From: Caulobacter vibrioides
Lineage (GTDB): Bacteria > Pseudomonadota > Alphaproteobacteria > Caulobacterales > Caulobacteraceae
Reading direction: 5' to 3'
Assembly (NCBI RefSeq): GCF_002310375.3
Contig: NZ_CP023315.3
Location: 1-64,000, forward strand
Length of the DNA: 64,000 bases
In this document: piece by piece, positions 1 through 10,892 of the stretch
Position numbering within the stretch: position 1 is the first letter of the stretch
Layout of the letters: every line of letters begins with the position of its first letter
Made by a program: the position numbers and the translations under genes
The notes under the pieces: generated by a model
The model's input: only the letters and a program-made list of their open reading frames with translations
What the model was told of the DNA's origin: nothing
Database searches by the model: none

Positions 1-201
1 GAATTCTTAACGTCGCGCCGGGCGCGAAAAGCCCCTTGCCAGACTCTTTCAGGCCCTAGGGACAACTAGGATTCAGACTTCGGGGGATGCGGCGCACGCC
101 TGGGGATGGTAGGCGAGCAATGCGACCGTTGATCACAGCGGCGCCGTGTCACGACGTCTTCGGGGCTGTTCGGCGCCCGGACGTCCCCAGAGGCAGGGCA
201 A
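1..201. other. Right flank of the chromosomal replication origin (Cori-like), partial
   Basis: No gene is evident here. The stretch holds two CcrM methylation sites (GANTC) at 42-46 and 70-74 and a CtrA half-site TTAAC at 7-11 whose partner would lie outside the window. A full CtrA box and a DnaA box follow at once (206-233). In C. crescentus the origin lies between hemE and the gene called here ppsR, and carries CtrA boxes, DnaA boxes and GANTC sites. The assignment rests on that gene order plus these motifs. The left part of the origin and hemE are not in the window. Confidence 0.7.
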
Positions 202-1107
202 GTGGTTAAGCAACCGTTAACGGATGATCCACAGGAGAGTCTGGCTCAGGGCGAGGGCGAAAGGCTGCCGCCGCGCTTTGCGACCTATTTCCATATCCAC
301 CTTGTTTCGGACTCCACCGGCGAGACTTTGAACGCGATGGCGCGGGCAGTCTGCGCGCGGTTCACCGACATCCTGCCGATCGAGCACATCTATGCGTTGG
401 TGCGCTCCACCCGTCAGCTAGATCGGGCGCTGGAGGAGATCGCCGGGGCGCCGGGGGTGGTGATGCACACCATCGTCGATCCGGGCCTGCGCGCCGCCCT
501 CGAGGAAGGCTGTCGCAAGTTGGAGATGCCGTGCATCGCCGCGCTCGATCCGGTGATCAGCGCCATGTCCCGCTATCTCGGCGCGCGGATATCGACCCGC
601 GTCGGCGCCCAGCACGCCCTGACCAACGACTATTTCGATCGTATCGAAGCCCTGGACTACGCCATCGCCCACGATGACGGCCAGGGAGGTCAGGACCTGA
701 CCCAAGCCGATGTCATCCTGGTGGGCGTGTCACGCACCTCCAAGACGCCGACCTGCATCTATCTGGCCCATCGGGGCGTGCGTGCGGCGAATGTGCCCTT
801 GGTTCCGGGCCGGCCGCCGCCCCCGGAACTATTCGAACTGAAGAACACCCTGATCGTGGGTCTGGTCACTTCGCCGGATCGACTGATCCAGATCCGTCGC
901 AACCGCCTACTCTCGCTGAAAGAGAACCGAGAAAGCGACTATGTGGACTCTGACGCGGTTCGCCAGGAGATCATCGCCGCGCGTCGCCTGTTCGAACGCC
1001 AGAACTGGCCGGTGATCGACATCACGCGTCGCTCTGTCGAGGAGACGGCGGCGGCGGTGATTAACCTGCTGTCCGGAGGACGCGGCAAGGTCGAGGTGTT
1101 GGGATGA
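202..1107 (+). CDS. ppsR: Pyruvate, phosphate dikinase regulatory protein (DUF299 kinase/pyrophosphorylase)
   Basis: This protein of 301 residues belongs to the PPSR/RP1 family, bifunctional enzymes that use ADP to phosphorylate, and phosphate to dephosphorylate, a threonine on PEP synthase or pyruvate phosphate dikinase. The N-terminal family signature around residues 28-43 (YFHIHLVSDSTGETL) and the P-loop starting at G175 (GVSRTSKTP) are plain. The start is GTG at 202; no in-frame ATG occurs before residue 46, which is too deep in the conserved region. The first codons carry a CtrA box and a DnaA box, so its transcription and origin function may be linked. It overlaps maf by four bases (ATGA). 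Confidence 0.9.
   Translation: MVKQPLTDDPQESLAQGEGERLPPRFATYFHIHLVSDSTGETLNAMARAVCARFTDILPIEHIYALVRSTRQLDRALEEIAGAPGVVMHTIVDPGLRAALEEGCRKLEMPCIAALDPVISAMSRYLGARISTRVGAQHALTNDYFDRIEALDYAIAHDDGQGGQDLTQADVILVGVSRTSKTPTCIYLAHRGVRAANVPLVPGRPPPPELFELKNTLIVGLVTSPDRLIQIRRNRLLSLKENRESDYVDSDAVRQEIIAARRLFERQNWPVIDITRRSVEETAAAVINLLSGGRGKVEVLG
206..220. promoter_or_regulatory. CtrA binding site, full TTAA-N7-TTAA box
   Basis: TTAA at 206-209 and TTAA at 217-220 are separated by exactly seven bases, the consensus full site of the cell-cycle regulator CtrA. At the Caulobacter origin CtrA represses initiation in swarmer cells. The box begins just after the GTG start codon of ppsR, so it lies within coding sequence. 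That it is one of the mapped origin sites is inferred, not checked. Confidence 0.75.
225..233 (+). promoter_or_regulatory. DnaA G-box TGATCCACA
   Basis: TGATCCACA differs from the canonical DnaA box TTATCCACA only at position 2 and matches the moderate-affinity G-box form described for the Caulobacter origin. It starts five bases after the CtrA box, so CtrA and DnaA could interfere there. It also lies inside the ppsR reading frame. Confidence 0.6.
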
Positions 1108-1703
1108 GCCTGACGCCCGTCACCCTGGCCTCGCAGAGTTCGGCGCGCCAGATGATCCTGAAGAACGCCGGCGTCCTCTTCGAGGCCGTCAGCCCTGGGG
1201 TCGATGAGGACGCCGCCAAGGCCGGGCTGCTCGCCGAGAACGTTACGCCGCGCGACATCGCCGACGCCCTGGCCGAGATGAAAGCCGTCAAGGTCTCGAC
1301 CAAGCGGCCAGGCCTAGTGATCGGCGCTGATCAAACCCTCGACCTGAAGGGGCACCTGATCGACAAGGCCGGTTCGCTGGATGAAGCCCGCGCCCGCCTC
1401 CTTGAGCTGCGCGGAACCACCCACAAACTGCACTCGGCCGTGGTCGTGGCGCGGGACGGCCGGCCGATCTGGCGGATCGTCGAGACCGCCAAGCTGTCGG
1501 TGCGACCCTTCAGCGACGCCTGGCTCGACCGCTATATAGAGCGTCGCGGCGAGGCGCTGCTCTGGTCGGTCGGCTGCTATGAGCTGGAGAGCGAGGGCGT
1601 TCAGCTCTTCGACGAGATCAACGGCGACTATTTCACGATCCTGGGCCTGCCTCTGGTCGGTCTGCTCGATTTCCTGCGCCTTCATGGAGCCCTGGCGGCA
1701 TGA
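1104..1703 (+). CDS. maf: Maf family nucleotide pyrophosphatase
   Basis: Maf-like house-cleaning enzymes hydrolyse non-canonical or modified nucleoside triphosphates to the monophosphate and pyrophosphate; older annotations call them septum formation inhibitors. The protein (199 residues) opens with the typical LASQSSAR segment that binds phosphate, and has the GADQ motif near residue 73 where relatives have ADT or ADQ around the catalytic aspartate. Length fits the family. The gene is translationally coupled on both sides, with four-base ATGA overlaps with ppsR upstream and aroE downstream, so the run is one transcription unit. Substrate cannot be told from sequence. Confidence 0.88.
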   Translation: MSLTPVTLASQSSARQMILKNAGVLFEAVSPGVDEDAAKAGLLAENVTPRDIADALAEMKAVKVSTKRPGLVIGADQTLDLKGHLIDKAGSLDEARARLLELRGTTHKLHSAVVVARDGRPIWRIVETAKLSVRPFSDAWLDRYIERRGEALLWSVGCYELESEGVQLFDEINGDYFTILGLPLVGLLDFLRLHGALAA

Positions 1704-2557
1704 GCCATGTCATCACCGGCGGCGCCATTGTCGGCGGCGTCTGCGGTCAGCCGATCACCCATTCGATGAGCCCGGTGATCCACAACGCCTGGATCGCAGC
1801 GGCCGGCCTCGACGCGGCCTATGTTCCATTCGCCCCGGCGGCGGATCAGTTCGAGACCTTTGTCGATGGTTTGCGGGGCGGCGCGGTGCGCGGGCTTAAC
1901 GTCACCATCCCCTTCAAGGAACGGGCGCTGGCCGTCGCCGACACCGCCAGCGATCTGGCGCGGATGGCCGGGGCGGCCAATCTGTTGCTGTTCAGTGAGG
2001 ACGGCCGCGTCCATGCCGACAATACCGACGGTCCGGGCCTGTTGGGCGCGATCGCAATCCAGGCGCCGGGCTTCGACGTCACGGCCGCACCGGTGGTCAT
2101 TCTCGGCGCCGGCGGCGCGGCCCGGGGGGCGGTTGCGGCCCTGCTGCTGGCCGGCGCGCCGCGCATAGCTGTCGTCAACCGCACTGTCGCGCGCGCCGAG
2201 GAGCTGGCCGACACGTTCGGAGAGAGGGTCGTGGCCAAGGGTGAAGACGCCCTCCCCGCCCTGCTGCCCGAAGCGGGGTTGGTCATTAACGCCACCTCCC
2301 TAGGTCTGGGTGGTGGGTCAGGCCCCGCCGCCGACCTGACCTTGACCCCCAAGACCGCCGTCGTGATGGACATGGTGTATAAGCCGCTGCGGACCGAGTT
2401 CCTGCGCCGCGCCGAGGCCGCTGGTCGCCGCACGGTGGACGGGCTGGAGATGCTGCTGCGTCAGGCGATCCCCACCTTTGAAGCCATCTATGGTCAGGCC
2501 CCCTCCCCTGCGGTCGACGTTCGGGTCCTGGCGCTCAAGCTCCTGGGCGAGGTCTGA
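1700..2557 (+). CDS. aroE: Shikimate dehydrogenase
   Basis: NADPH-dependent reduction of 3-dehydroshikimate to shikimate in aromatic amino acid synthesis. The shikimate-binding segment PITHSMSP lies at residues 18-25, the catalytic lysine is K73 in NVTIPFK, and NTDGPG near residue 112 supplies the paired aspartate. The Rossmann glycine motif GAGGAARG and the NRT motif near residue 155 point to NADP(H). At 285 residues the length is normal. The start overlaps the maf stop by four bases, and coaE begins one base after the aroE stop. Confidence 0.95.
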   Translation: MSHVITGGAIVGGVCGQPITHSMSPVIHNAWIAAAGLDAAYVPFAPAADQFETFVDGLRGGAVRGLNVTIPFKERALAVADTASDLARMAGAANLLLFSEDGRVHADNTDGPGLLGAIAIQAPGFDVTAAPVVILGAGGAARGAVAALLLAGAPRIAVVNRTVARAEELADTFGERVVAKGEDALPALLPEAGLVINATSLGLGGGSGPAADLTLTPKTAVVMDMVYKPLRTEFLRRAEAAGRRTVDGLEMLLRQAIPTFEAIYGQAPSPAVDVRVLALKLLGEV

Positions 2558-2558
2558 A

Positions 2559-3158
2559 ATGTTGATCCTTGGGCTGACCGGTTCGATCGGCATGGGCAAG
2601 TCGACGACCTCCAAGATGTTCCAGGACGAAGGCGTGCCGGTCTATGACGCCGACGCGGCCGTCCACGCCCTGTACGCGACGGGCGGAGCCGCCGTGGGGC
2701 CGGTTGAGGCGGCCTTTCCCGGCGTCGTCGTGAACGGGGCGATCGATCGAGCCAAGCTGAGCGCCCAGGTCGTTGGAAATTCCGAGGCCCTCGCCAAGCT
2801 GGAGGCGATCGTCCACCCGCTGGTGGGCGCCCACCGCATCGGCTTCTTTGAGCAGGCCAAGGCCGAGGGCCATGAAATCGTCGTGCTCGACATCCCGCTG
2901 CTGTTCGAAACGGGCGGCGAAAAGCGGGTCGACAGGGTGGTGGTGGTGTCGGCTCCGGCCGATGTTCAGCGCGCGCGGGTCCTGGCCCGCCCGGAGATGA
3001 CGCCGGAGAAGTTCGAGGCCATCCTGGCCCGCCAGACGCCAGACGCCGAGAAGCGCGCACGCGCCGATTTCGTCATCGACACAGGGCAAGGCCTCGATCA
3101 CGCCCGCCAGCAGGTCCGCGACCTTCTGACTCTGTTGAGAACCGCCCGCTCGGCTTGA
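2559..3158 (+). CDS. coaE: Dephospho-CoA kinase
   Basis: Last step of coenzyme A synthesis, ATP-dependent phosphorylation of the 3'-hydroxyl of dephospho-CoA. The ATG at 2559 puts the P-loop GSIGMGKS at residues 8-15, as in other CoaE proteins, giving 199 residues. An upstream in-frame start at 2478 would lie deep inside aroE and only adds a non-homologous arginine- and serine-rich extension. Further family marks are YDAD near residue 28 and the DIPLLFE lid segment near residue 113. It sits directly between aroE and dnaQ in the same operon. Confidence 0.94.
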   Translation: MLILGLTGSIGMGKSTTSKMFQDEGVPVYDADAAVHALYATGGAAVGPVEAAFPGVVVNGAIDRAKLSAQVVGNSEALAKLEAIVHPLVGAHRIGFFEQAKAEGHEIVVLDIPLLFETGGEKRVDRVVVVSAPADVQRARVLARPEMTPEKFEAILARQTPDAEKRARADFVIDTGQGLDHARQQVRDLLTLLRTARSA

Positions 3159-3190
3159 AGCCGACCGCGAACGGCTCCATGGAAGGGGCC

Positions 3191-3904
3191 ATGGCCCGCG
3201 AGATCATCCTCGATACCGAAACCACCGGCTTCGACCCGAAGACCGGCGACCGCCTGGTCGAAATCGGCTGTATCGAGGTCGTCGATTTCATGCCCACCGG
3301 TCGCTCTTTCCATGAGTACTGCGACCCGTTGCGCGACATGCCGGCCGAGGCCGAGAAGGTGCACGGCCTGTCCAGCGCCTTCCTGACGGGCAAGCCGAAG
3401 TTCCACGAGATCGCCGATCGCTTCCTGGATTTTGTCGGCGACAGCGTCGTGGTGGCCCACAACGCCGCCTTCGACCGCCAGTTCGTCAATTTCGAACTGG
3501 AAAAGTGCGGCAAGGCCCCGATCCACGAGGAGCGCTGGGTCGACACCCTGGCCATGGCCAAGAAGCGCTTTCCGGGCATGTACAACTCGCTCGACGCGCT
3601 CTGTAAGCGGTTCAAGATCAGCCTGGAGAGCCGCGACAAGCACGGCGCCCTGATCGACGCCCACCTGCTGGCCGAGGTCTATCTGGAGCTTCAGGGCGGT
3701 AAGGAACGCGCCCTGGAGCTGACCCATTCGGTTGGCGTCTTGGCGGTTTCGGCTGCGGTTCAAGGCGCCTATGGCGCCCGCCCCCGACCGCTCGCGCCGC
3801 GCTCCACCGACGCCGAGCGGGAGATTCACGCGGCCTGGGTCCGCAAGAACCTCAAGGACAAGGCGCTCTGGATCCAGTTCGGCGTCGTCCCCGCCGAAGG
3901 CTAG
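3191..3904 (+). CDS. dnaQ: DNA polymerase III epsilon subunit (3'-5' proofreading exonuclease)
   Basis: Proofreading exonuclease of the replicative polymerase. The DEDD-type motifs are visible: Exo I with D8 and E10 (ILDTETTG), Exo II with AHNAAFD near residue 95, and Exo III with HGALIDA near residue 157, so it is the DEDDh class. I chose ATG at 3191 (237 residues) because GGAAGG sits four bases before it and the conserved domain starts at once. Starts at TTG 3155 or ATG 3179 are possible; the former would overlap coaE. It is the last gene of the ppsR-maf-aroE-coaE-dnaQ run. Confidence 0.92.
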   Translation: MAREIILDTETTGFDPKTGDRLVEIGCIEVVDFMPTGRSFHEYCDPLRDMPAEAEKVHGLSSAFLTGKPKFHEIADRFLDFVGDSVVVAHNAAFDRQFVNFELEKCGKAPIHEERWVDTLAMAKKRFPGMYNSLDALCKRFKISLESRDKHGALIDAHLLAEVYLELQGGKERALELTHSVGVLAVSAAVQGAYGARPRPLAPRSTDAEREIHAAWVRKNLKDKALWIQFGVVPAEG

Positions 3905-4032
3905 CGGCGACCCGATCGGTTTCTGGTCGTCAGCCTTGATCGCGGGCGAAGCTACGCGCCGACTTGGGCGGTCGGGGGGGCTCCCCAACGCCATCGGGCT
4001 CTCTATAACTGCGCCTGCTCAAGCAGGAGACT

Positions 4033-4824
4033 ATGATGGCCCAGTTCCAGACCCTGATCGTCGAGGCGCCGGAAAGCGCGCCGGGCGTCGCCCTCATCCG
4101 CCTGAACCGGCCTGAGGCGCTGAACGCCCTCAACACCGCTCTGCTCGGCGAACTGGCACAGGCGCTGGCGGCGGCCGAGGCCGATGACGGCGTGGGCTGC
4201 ATTGTGCTGACCGGCTCGGCCAAGGCCTTCGCCGCCGGCGCCGACATCAAGGAGATGTCGGACAAGACCTATGCGCAGATGTTCAAGGCCGACTTCTTCA
4301 CCGCTGGCGCGCGGGCGATCGAACAGTGCCGCAAGCCGATCATCGCCGCGGTCGCCGGCTACGCGCTGGGCGGCGGTTGCGAGCTGGCGATGATGTGCGA
4401 CTTCATCCTGGCGGCCGACACCGCCAAGTTCGGCCAGCCAGAGATCAATCTGGGCGTGGCGCCTGGCATTGGCGGCACTCAGCGTCTGACCCGCTTTGTC
4501 GGCAAGTCCAAGGCCATGGACATGATCCTGACCGGCCGGATGATGGGCGCAGAGGAAGCCGAGCGCTCGGGTCTGGTGTCGCGCATCTTCCCCGCCGACA
4601 GCCTGATCGATGAGACCCTGGCGATCGCCGCGAAGATCGCCAGTCAGTCGCCGCTGGCCGTGGCTATGAACAAGGAATTGGTCGAAGCCGCCTATGAAAC
4701 GACCCTGACAACCGGCGTGGCGCTGGAGCGTCGACTGTTCCATTCGCTGTTTGCGTTCGAAGATCAGAAGGAAGGCATGACAGCCTTCGTCGAGAAGCGT
4801 AAACCCGCGTTCAAGGGCGCGTGA
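4033..4824 (+). CDS. Enoyl-CoA hydratase
   Basis: Crotonase-fold enzyme of 263 residues that would add water across trans-2-enoyl-CoA in fatty acid beta-oxidation. Visible are the N-terminal [11 protein letters not shown] strand, the CoA-binding AGADIKEM loop near residue 70, the oxyanion-hole [15 protein letters not shown] segment near residue 112, and [13 protein letters not shown] with the catalytic glutamates near 138-146. Two ATG codons lie in tandem at 4033 and 4036 behind AGGAGA at 4025-4030. It is single, 128 bp after dnaQ and on the same strand, so it probably has its own promoter. Substrate chain length is unknown. Confidence 0.9.
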   Translation: MMAQFQTLIVEAPESAPGVALIRLNRPEALNALNTALLGELAQALAAAEADDGVGCIVLTGSAKAFAAGADIKEMSDKTYAQMFKADFFTAGARAIEQCRKPIIAAVAGYALGGGCELAMMCDFILAADTAKFGQPEINLGVAPGIGGTQRLTRFVGKSKAMDMILTGRMMGAEEAERSGLVSRIFPADSLIDETLAIAAKIASQSPLAVAMNKELVEAAYETTLTTGVALERRLFHSLFAFEDQKEGMTAFVEKRKPAFKGA

Positions 4825-4973
4825 TCCAGAACCGAAACGGTGACGGCGAAGCGGCCTCGGGAATCCTGCCTGTGGACCGTTGACCCCGGCCAGCGCTTCC
4901 CGTATATCCGCGCGCTCACATTTCCACCTGCTTCGCGGCCGCCCGCGCGGCTGTCCGTTTGAAGGTCCGACCA

Positions 4974-5249
4974 ATGGCCAATAATCCCGGCGCCAAGAAA
5001 GCGATCCGCAAGATCGCTCGCCGCACCGAAGTCAACACCGCTCGCCGCTCGCGCGTTCGTACCTTCCTGCGCAAGTTCGAAGACGCGATCGCCAAGGGTG
5101 ACGTGGCCGTCGCCAAGGCCGCGTTCGTCGAGGCTCAGTCCGAGCTGATGCGCGCCGTTTCGAAGGGTGTGGTTCACCCCAACACGGGCTCGCGCAAGGT
5201 CTCGCGTCTGGCCGCGCGTCTGAAGAAGTTGGACAAGGCCGCAGCCTAG
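4974..5249 (+). CDS. rpsT: 30S ribosomal protein bS20
   Basis: Small basic protein of 91 residues binding 16S rRNA. It begins [13 protein letters not shown], the family N-terminus, from ATG at 4974; the longer frame from TTG 4959 adds nothing conserved. Lysine, arginine and alanine dominate, as expected of a helical bundle. It is monocistronic: 149 bp of non-coding DNA precede it and two hairpins follow. rpsT next to dnaA is a common alphaproteobacterial arrangement. Confidence 0.95.
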   Translation: MANNPGAKKAIRKIARRTEVNTARRSRVRTFLRKFEDAIAKGDVAVAKAAFVEAQSELMRAVSKGVVHPNTGSRKVSRLAARLKKLDKAAA

Positions 5250-5252
5250 TCA

Positions 5253-5283
5253 AGATTCTGGACGAACCTCGTTCGTCTAATCT
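5253..5283 (+). terminator. Hairpin just after rpsT
   Basis: GACGAAC and GTTCGTC (5261-5277) pair perfectly around a three-base loop, and the flanking AGATT and AATCT (5253-5257, 5279-5283) can extend the stem. A short T run follows. Probably the first of two stop or processing signals for rpsT. Confidence 0.5.
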
Positions 5284-5299
5284 TTTCAAATAGTTACAG

Positions 5300-5329
5300 A
5301 AGCCGATCAGGGAGACCTGGTCGGCTTTT
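5300..5329 (+). terminator. Rho-independent terminator of rpsT
   Basis: AGCCGATCAGG (5301-5311) pairs with CCTGGTCGGCT (5316-5326) with one G-T wobble, loop GAGA, followed by TTTT. It separates rpsT from the dnaA promoter region. Confidence 0.75.
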
Positions 5330-5649
5330 GCTTTGAATCCAACGCTCTATTTCTAGTGTTGCAATCTGTGATCTGAGTAGTCGGTGACGCTATTCCCTTG
5401 CGGGGCGAGGGGCTCTCGCGAGTCAACAGAAATATCCGCGATCGGACGCAAGTTTTCCGTTTGACCGGCCCCCTCCGCTGGCTAGTTTAAGGGCCTCAAC
5501 GCTCTTCCAGTCTTGGACGAAACAAGGCGGCGGCGGACCCATCGTGTTCGCCGAGTAAGAACCTGTGTGCGTTGGGAAAAACGGTCGCGCGCCATGGGGG
5601 GCGGCGGCTGAATTATGCGGCGATTGTTTTTGTGCAAGGCGGTGGACGA
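5330..5649 (+). promoter_or_regulatory. dnaA promoter and untranslated leader with CcrM sites
   Basis: These 320 bases between the rpsT terminator and the dnaA ATG contain no convincing gene. GANTC methylation sites lie at 5335-5339 (GAATC) and 5420-5424 (GAGTC). In C. crescentus dnaA transcription is reported to depend on the methylation state of its promoter, and the mRNA has a long untranslated leader. The leader here is GC-rich. Promoter elements could not be placed with confidence. Confidence 0.6.
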
Positions 5650-7122
5650 ATGACCATGAAGGGCGGGGTTGCCAGCCAGGACTTCTCGGCGGCGATCGCG
5701 GCGGCTTGCGAGCCGGCGGCGAACGTGTGGTCGAAAGTTTGCGTGGCGTTGAAGCGCGAGCTGGGTGACGCGGCCTTCGGGTCGTGGATCGCGCCGGCCA
5801 TGTTGCGCGAAGCCGCCACCGGCGACGTCGTCCTCGTGACGTCTACGGGCATCGCCCGCGACTGGATCCGTCGCAGCGCCTGGCGGCGTATTGGCGAACT
5901 GTGGGCCGCTCATGATGCGACCGGTCGTCGCATCGACCTGAAGTCGCGCCTCGAGTTCGAAGCCGCCGCAGGCGTCTATGTCGAGGCGGCCCCCAAGGCT
6001 ATGGCCGCTGAACCGATCGAAATCGTCCTGCCCGTCTCCTCCGACGCGCCGAGCGTTGTGGCGCCCAGCGCCAAGTCGCCGCGCACCCAGGGCCTGCAGG
6101 AACGCTTCACCTTCGAGACCTTCGTCCCGGGCCCGGCCAATGAGTTCGCGCACGCCGTGGCGCGGCGGATCGCCAATTGGGCGGACGGTCACTTCAATCC
6201 CGTGCTGTTCCACGGCCCCTACGGTTTCGGCAAGACGCACCTGCTGAACGCCCTGGCCTGGGAAGCCATGCGCAATGCGCCGGAAAAGCGCGTGGTCTAT
6301 CTGACCGCCGAGCGTTTCCTGTCGACCTTCGTGCGCGCTGTCATGGATCGCCAGACGGCGGCCTTCAAGGAAGAGCTGCGCGCGGCGGATCTGCTGATCA
6401 TCGATGACGTGCACTTCATCGCTGGCAAGCAGTCGACGCAGGAAGAGCTGTTCCACACCCTGACCGCTCTGGTCGGGGAGGGTGGTCGCGTCGTGTTCTC
6501 GGCCGATCGTCCGCCGTCCGCGATGACCGAGATGGACGCTCACCTGCGTTCGCACCTGTCGGCGGGCCTCGTCTGCGGCCTGGAGCCGGCGGACCGCAAT
6601 CTCCGCCTCGGCATTCTTGAGCGCAAGATCCAGACCTTGTCCGCCGCCCATGGCTTCGAGCCGAGCATGCGTCCCGAGGTCATGCAGTTCCTGGCTGACC
6701 GCTTCACGGACAGCGTCCGTGAGCTGGAAGGCGCGCTGAACACCCTTTCGGCGCGCGCCGGTGAAGGCCTCTCGCGCATGACCCTGGACGAGGTGCAGGC
6801 GATCCTGCGTCCGCACCTGCGTTCGGGCGAGAAGCGCATCACCATCGACGACATTCAGAAGGCCACCGCCGAGCACTACGGCATGAAGCAGGCTGATCTG
6901 CTCAGCGAGCGCCGTAACCGCGCCGTGGCGCGTCCGCGTCAGGCGGCCATGTGGCTGGCCAAGCAACTGACCACCCGTTCGCTGCCGGATATCGGTCGTC
7001 GCTTCGGTGGCCGCGATCACACCACGGTCTTGCACGCGGTGCGCCGGATCGAGGCCCTGCGCGCCGAAGACAGCGCGCTGAACCACGACCTGGAGACGCT
7101 GACGCGCAAGCTGCGCGGCTGA
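5650..7122 (+). CDS. dnaA: Chromosomal replication initiator DnaA
   Basis: AAA+ ATPase that binds DnaA boxes and opens the origin; in Caulobacter it is also a transcription factor. The start is ATG at 5650 (MTMKGG, 490 residues), which I recognise as the Caulobacter N-terminus; a longer frame from 5572 runs through the leader and is not conserved. Domain I is about residues 1-95, with a variable linker to about 150. Walker A is G189-T196 with K195, Walker B is at 248-255 with D252 and D253, and the box-binding signature GGRDHTTV is at 453-460. It stands alone between two terminators, about 5.4 kb from the origin sites. Confidence 0.97.
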   Translation: MTMKGGVASQDFSAAIAAACEPAANVWSKVCVALKRELGDAAFGSWIAPAMLREAATGDVVLVTSTGIARDWIRRSAWRRIGELWAAHDATGRRIDLKSRLEFEAAAGVYVEAAPKAMAAEPIEIVLPVSSDAPSVVAPSAKSPRTQGLQERFTFETFVPGPANEFAHAVARRIANWADGHFNPVLFHGPYGFGKTHLLNALAWEAMRNAPEKRVVYLTAERFLSTFVRAVMDRQTAAFKEELRAADLLIIDDVHFIAGKQSTQEELFHTLTALVGEGGRVVFSADRPPSAMTEMDAHLRSHLSAGLVCGLEPADRNLRLGILERKIQTLSAAHGFEPSMRPEVMQFLADRFTDSVRELEGALNTLSARAGEGLSRMTLDEVQAILRPHLRSGEKRITIDDIQKATAEHYGMKQADLLSERRNRAVARPRQAAMWLAKQLTTRSLPDIGRRFGGRDHTTVLHAVRRIEALRAEDSALNHDLETLTRKLRG

Positions 7123-7160
7123 CGCCTAGGCCTCGGACGCCTTCAAGAGGATGGATTTGT

Positions 7161-7198
7161 AAAGGGGTCGCTCCGACAGGGGCGATCCCTTTGTTTTT
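7161..7198 (+). terminator. Rho-independent terminator of dnaA
   Basis: An 11-bp stem (7161-7171 with 7183-7193, one G-T wobble) is followed by GTTTTT. It lies 38 bases after the dnaA stop codon. Confidence 0.8.
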
Positions 7199-7324
7199 AC
7201 GCCATCGATCTTGTCGCTCGAGAACCGGCGCTCTGCCCACCTTGAAGGGCAAATGCGCGACAGCTGCTGACGACAGCGATTGACGTCGGACTATTTGTGG
7301 TTGAGTCTCCTGACATCTAGTCGG

Positions 7325-7753
7325 ATGGGGAGTCTGCGGGTGGGCAAGAGAACGACAACATTGGCCCTCTTGGCGAGTTTGGGGCTCGCGATGGCGTCGG
7401 GCGCTCAAGCCGAAGACGCCAAAGGCGAACAGAAGCTGGCCAAGATCTTGGAGGGCCGCACGGTTCGCGCCGCGATCCCGTGCATCGAGGTCCGTAAGAT
7501 CATCACCACCGAGATCATCACGGGGACCGCGATCGTCTACCGGCTTCGCGGCAGCCCAACGCTCTATGTGAACAGGCCGACGGCGGGCTTGGAGGATCTG
7601 AACTCGAACAACGCGCTGATGCTCAATCAGGCCGTGAACCTGTGCGAAGGCAATAACCTGCTTACCGGCGACAATGGCGGGCGTGGCGCGGGGCCGGGCT
7701 ACAACGGCGGGATACGGCTCGGAGAGTTTGTCCCCTACGTCAAAGACAACTAG
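7325..7753 (+). CDS. Hypothetical exported protein
   Basis: I do not recognise this family. The product (142 residues from ATG 7325) has a basic N-terminus, a hydrophobic stretch and an AQA cleavage site, so it should be secreted to the periplasm. The mature part has two cysteines, one in AIPCIEVRKI and one in NLCEGNN, which could form a disulfide, and a glycine- and asparagine-rich tail. GTG at 7340, with GGAG seven bases upstream, is an equally good start. It stands between the dnaA terminator and convergent alkB with no operon partners. Confidence 0.6.
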   Translation: MGSLRVGKRTTTLALLASLGLAMASGAQAEDAKGEQKLAKILEGRTVRAAIPCIEVRKIITTEIITGTAIVYRLRGSPTLYVNRPTAGLEDLNSNNALMLNQAVNLCEGNNLLTGDNGGRGAGPGYNGGIRLGEFVPYVKDN

Positions 7754-7802
7754 GCCGCTAAATCTGGTCCGGCCTCGGATCCGTCGTCTCTCGGGATGGT
7801 CT

Positions 7803-8417
7803 CTAAAGCGCCTTTCGCAGAGTCAGGTTGATCCGGCCGCCGCCGGGGACCAGGCTGGATGAGCCTGGCTGGATCCTGTCGACCCCGTGGAAGGCAAGCC
7901 GCGCGGGTCCCGACAATCGGCAGACATCGCCCGAGGACAGTTTCAGGCTCCGGGTCGGATCCTTGCGGTCAAGGCCGCCAATCCGAAACACGGCCGTGTC
8001 GCCGAGCGAGATCGACAGCACCGGAAACCGGGGATCAGCCTCGTCACGATCCTGATGCAGGCCCATGCGGGCGCCGTCCCGATAGAGATTGATCAGACAA
8101 GAGTCCGGGGGCGTATCGGCGTCGCCGAGCCGCTTCCAGAGATCGAGCAGCGCCGAGGGCATTTCAGGCCAGGGTCGGCCCGTGCCGGGGTGTCGGTCGG
8201 CGTATCGGTATCCGCTGGCGTCGCTGGTCCAGCCCAGCGGCCCGAACGCGGTCATGGCGACACTCATCGCCTTTCCATAGGCGGTCCCATAGTTCGAAAA
8301 GGGCGCCTGTTCCGCCGCGGCGAAGACCGCATCGACCAAAGCGCGCTGGGCTGGGAGATCCAGGAAACCTGGCCAGACGTCAAAGCCGGGTGTGACGGCG
8401 AGGGGCTTGAACATCAT
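7803..8417 (-). CDS. alkB: AlkB-type 2-oxoglutarate/Fe(II) DNA dioxygenase
   Basis: Oxidative demethylase that removes 1-methyladenine and 3-methylcytosine lesions from DNA. The iron ligands are visible as HQD in GLHQDRDEADPRFP and the later histidine in LAFHGVDR; the C-terminal RINLTLR supplies the 2-oxoglutarate-binding arginines. The substrate strand FGPLGWTSDASGYRY is also typical. I start at the MMFKPL methionine (204 residues), because the extra 37 residues available upstream resemble no AlkB. An alkB near dnaK whose transcription varies through the cell cycle has been described in C. crescentus. Confidence 0.88.
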   Translation of the reverse strand: MMFKPLAVTPGFDVWPGFLDLPAQRALVDAVFAAAEQAPFSNYGTAYGKAMSVAMTAFGPLGWTSDASGYRYADRHPGTGRPWPEMPSALLDLWKRLGDADTPPDSCLINLYRDGARMGLHQDRDEADPRFPVLSISLGDTAVFRIGGLDRKDPTRSLKLSSGDVCRLSGPARLAFHGVDRIQPGSSSLVPGGGRINLTLRKAL

Positions 8418-8608
8418 CCAGAACTCAGACGCCGTCGCAGCCTGACGGACCCGGCTATGTTTCACAAAGCGGATGATCATGCATGGTTTCGCCCCGTGGT
8501 CGACGAGACCCGTTCCAGCGAAGGCCATGATGCTCGGCTACGGCGCCGTTTGCGGCCATTTTTCTTCGTCCCGAAGCCAGATTCCCCCTTGGCTGAAGGG
8601 GTTATGGC

Positions 8609-8637
8609 CTTGCGTGGCGGCGCCTATCCCCCATATC
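8609..8637 (+). promoter_or_regulatory. Probable sigma-32 heat-shock promoter of dnaKJ
   Basis: A CCTTGCG -35 element (8609-8615) lies 13 bases before CCCCCAT (8629-8635), with CCCCATAT matching the sigma-32 -10 pattern closely. It would place the start of transcription near 8645, about 190 bases before dnaK. A heat-shock promoter for dnaKJ is established in C. crescentus; that this is the site is inference. The rest of the 306-bp gap holds a second CTTGAA at 8723-8728 but no gene. Confidence 0.6.
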
Positions 8638-8834
8638 CGGCTTCGAAGCGGGGTTGACGGGCTCGTCAACTTCGCACAACGCATTCGGCCCGTTCGATTT
8701 TCGTCGACGGCGCGGAGTGCGGAACTTGAACCGTAATGAGTGCGAAGCCACTGGGGACGGAGCGAGAAAAACCGGGGCGCTTCTGAGAAGGCCCTTGTCA
8801 CCGCCGTCCGCCTAAAGGAGCGACAGGTACGAAG

Positions 8835-10730
<1,896 letters not shown>

Positions 10731-10892
10731 GACCGTCATGCGCGCGCTGCGGAACCATCGCCATAAGATCGTTCCGCAGCCGCGACCTGCTGTCCTAGGG
10801 TCCGTGAGCGCCTTGCGCCGGGCCTGGGGCTATCCCACCTCTCCCTGTAACAACGCCACTTTCGTGGGCCTTTTGGGCGCCAGACGCTGACG

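Noticed and set aside
1776..1784. Second TGATCCACA DnaA-like box
   Set aside because: It lies inside the conserved aroE coding region (PVIHN) and has no partner site nearby; most likely chance.
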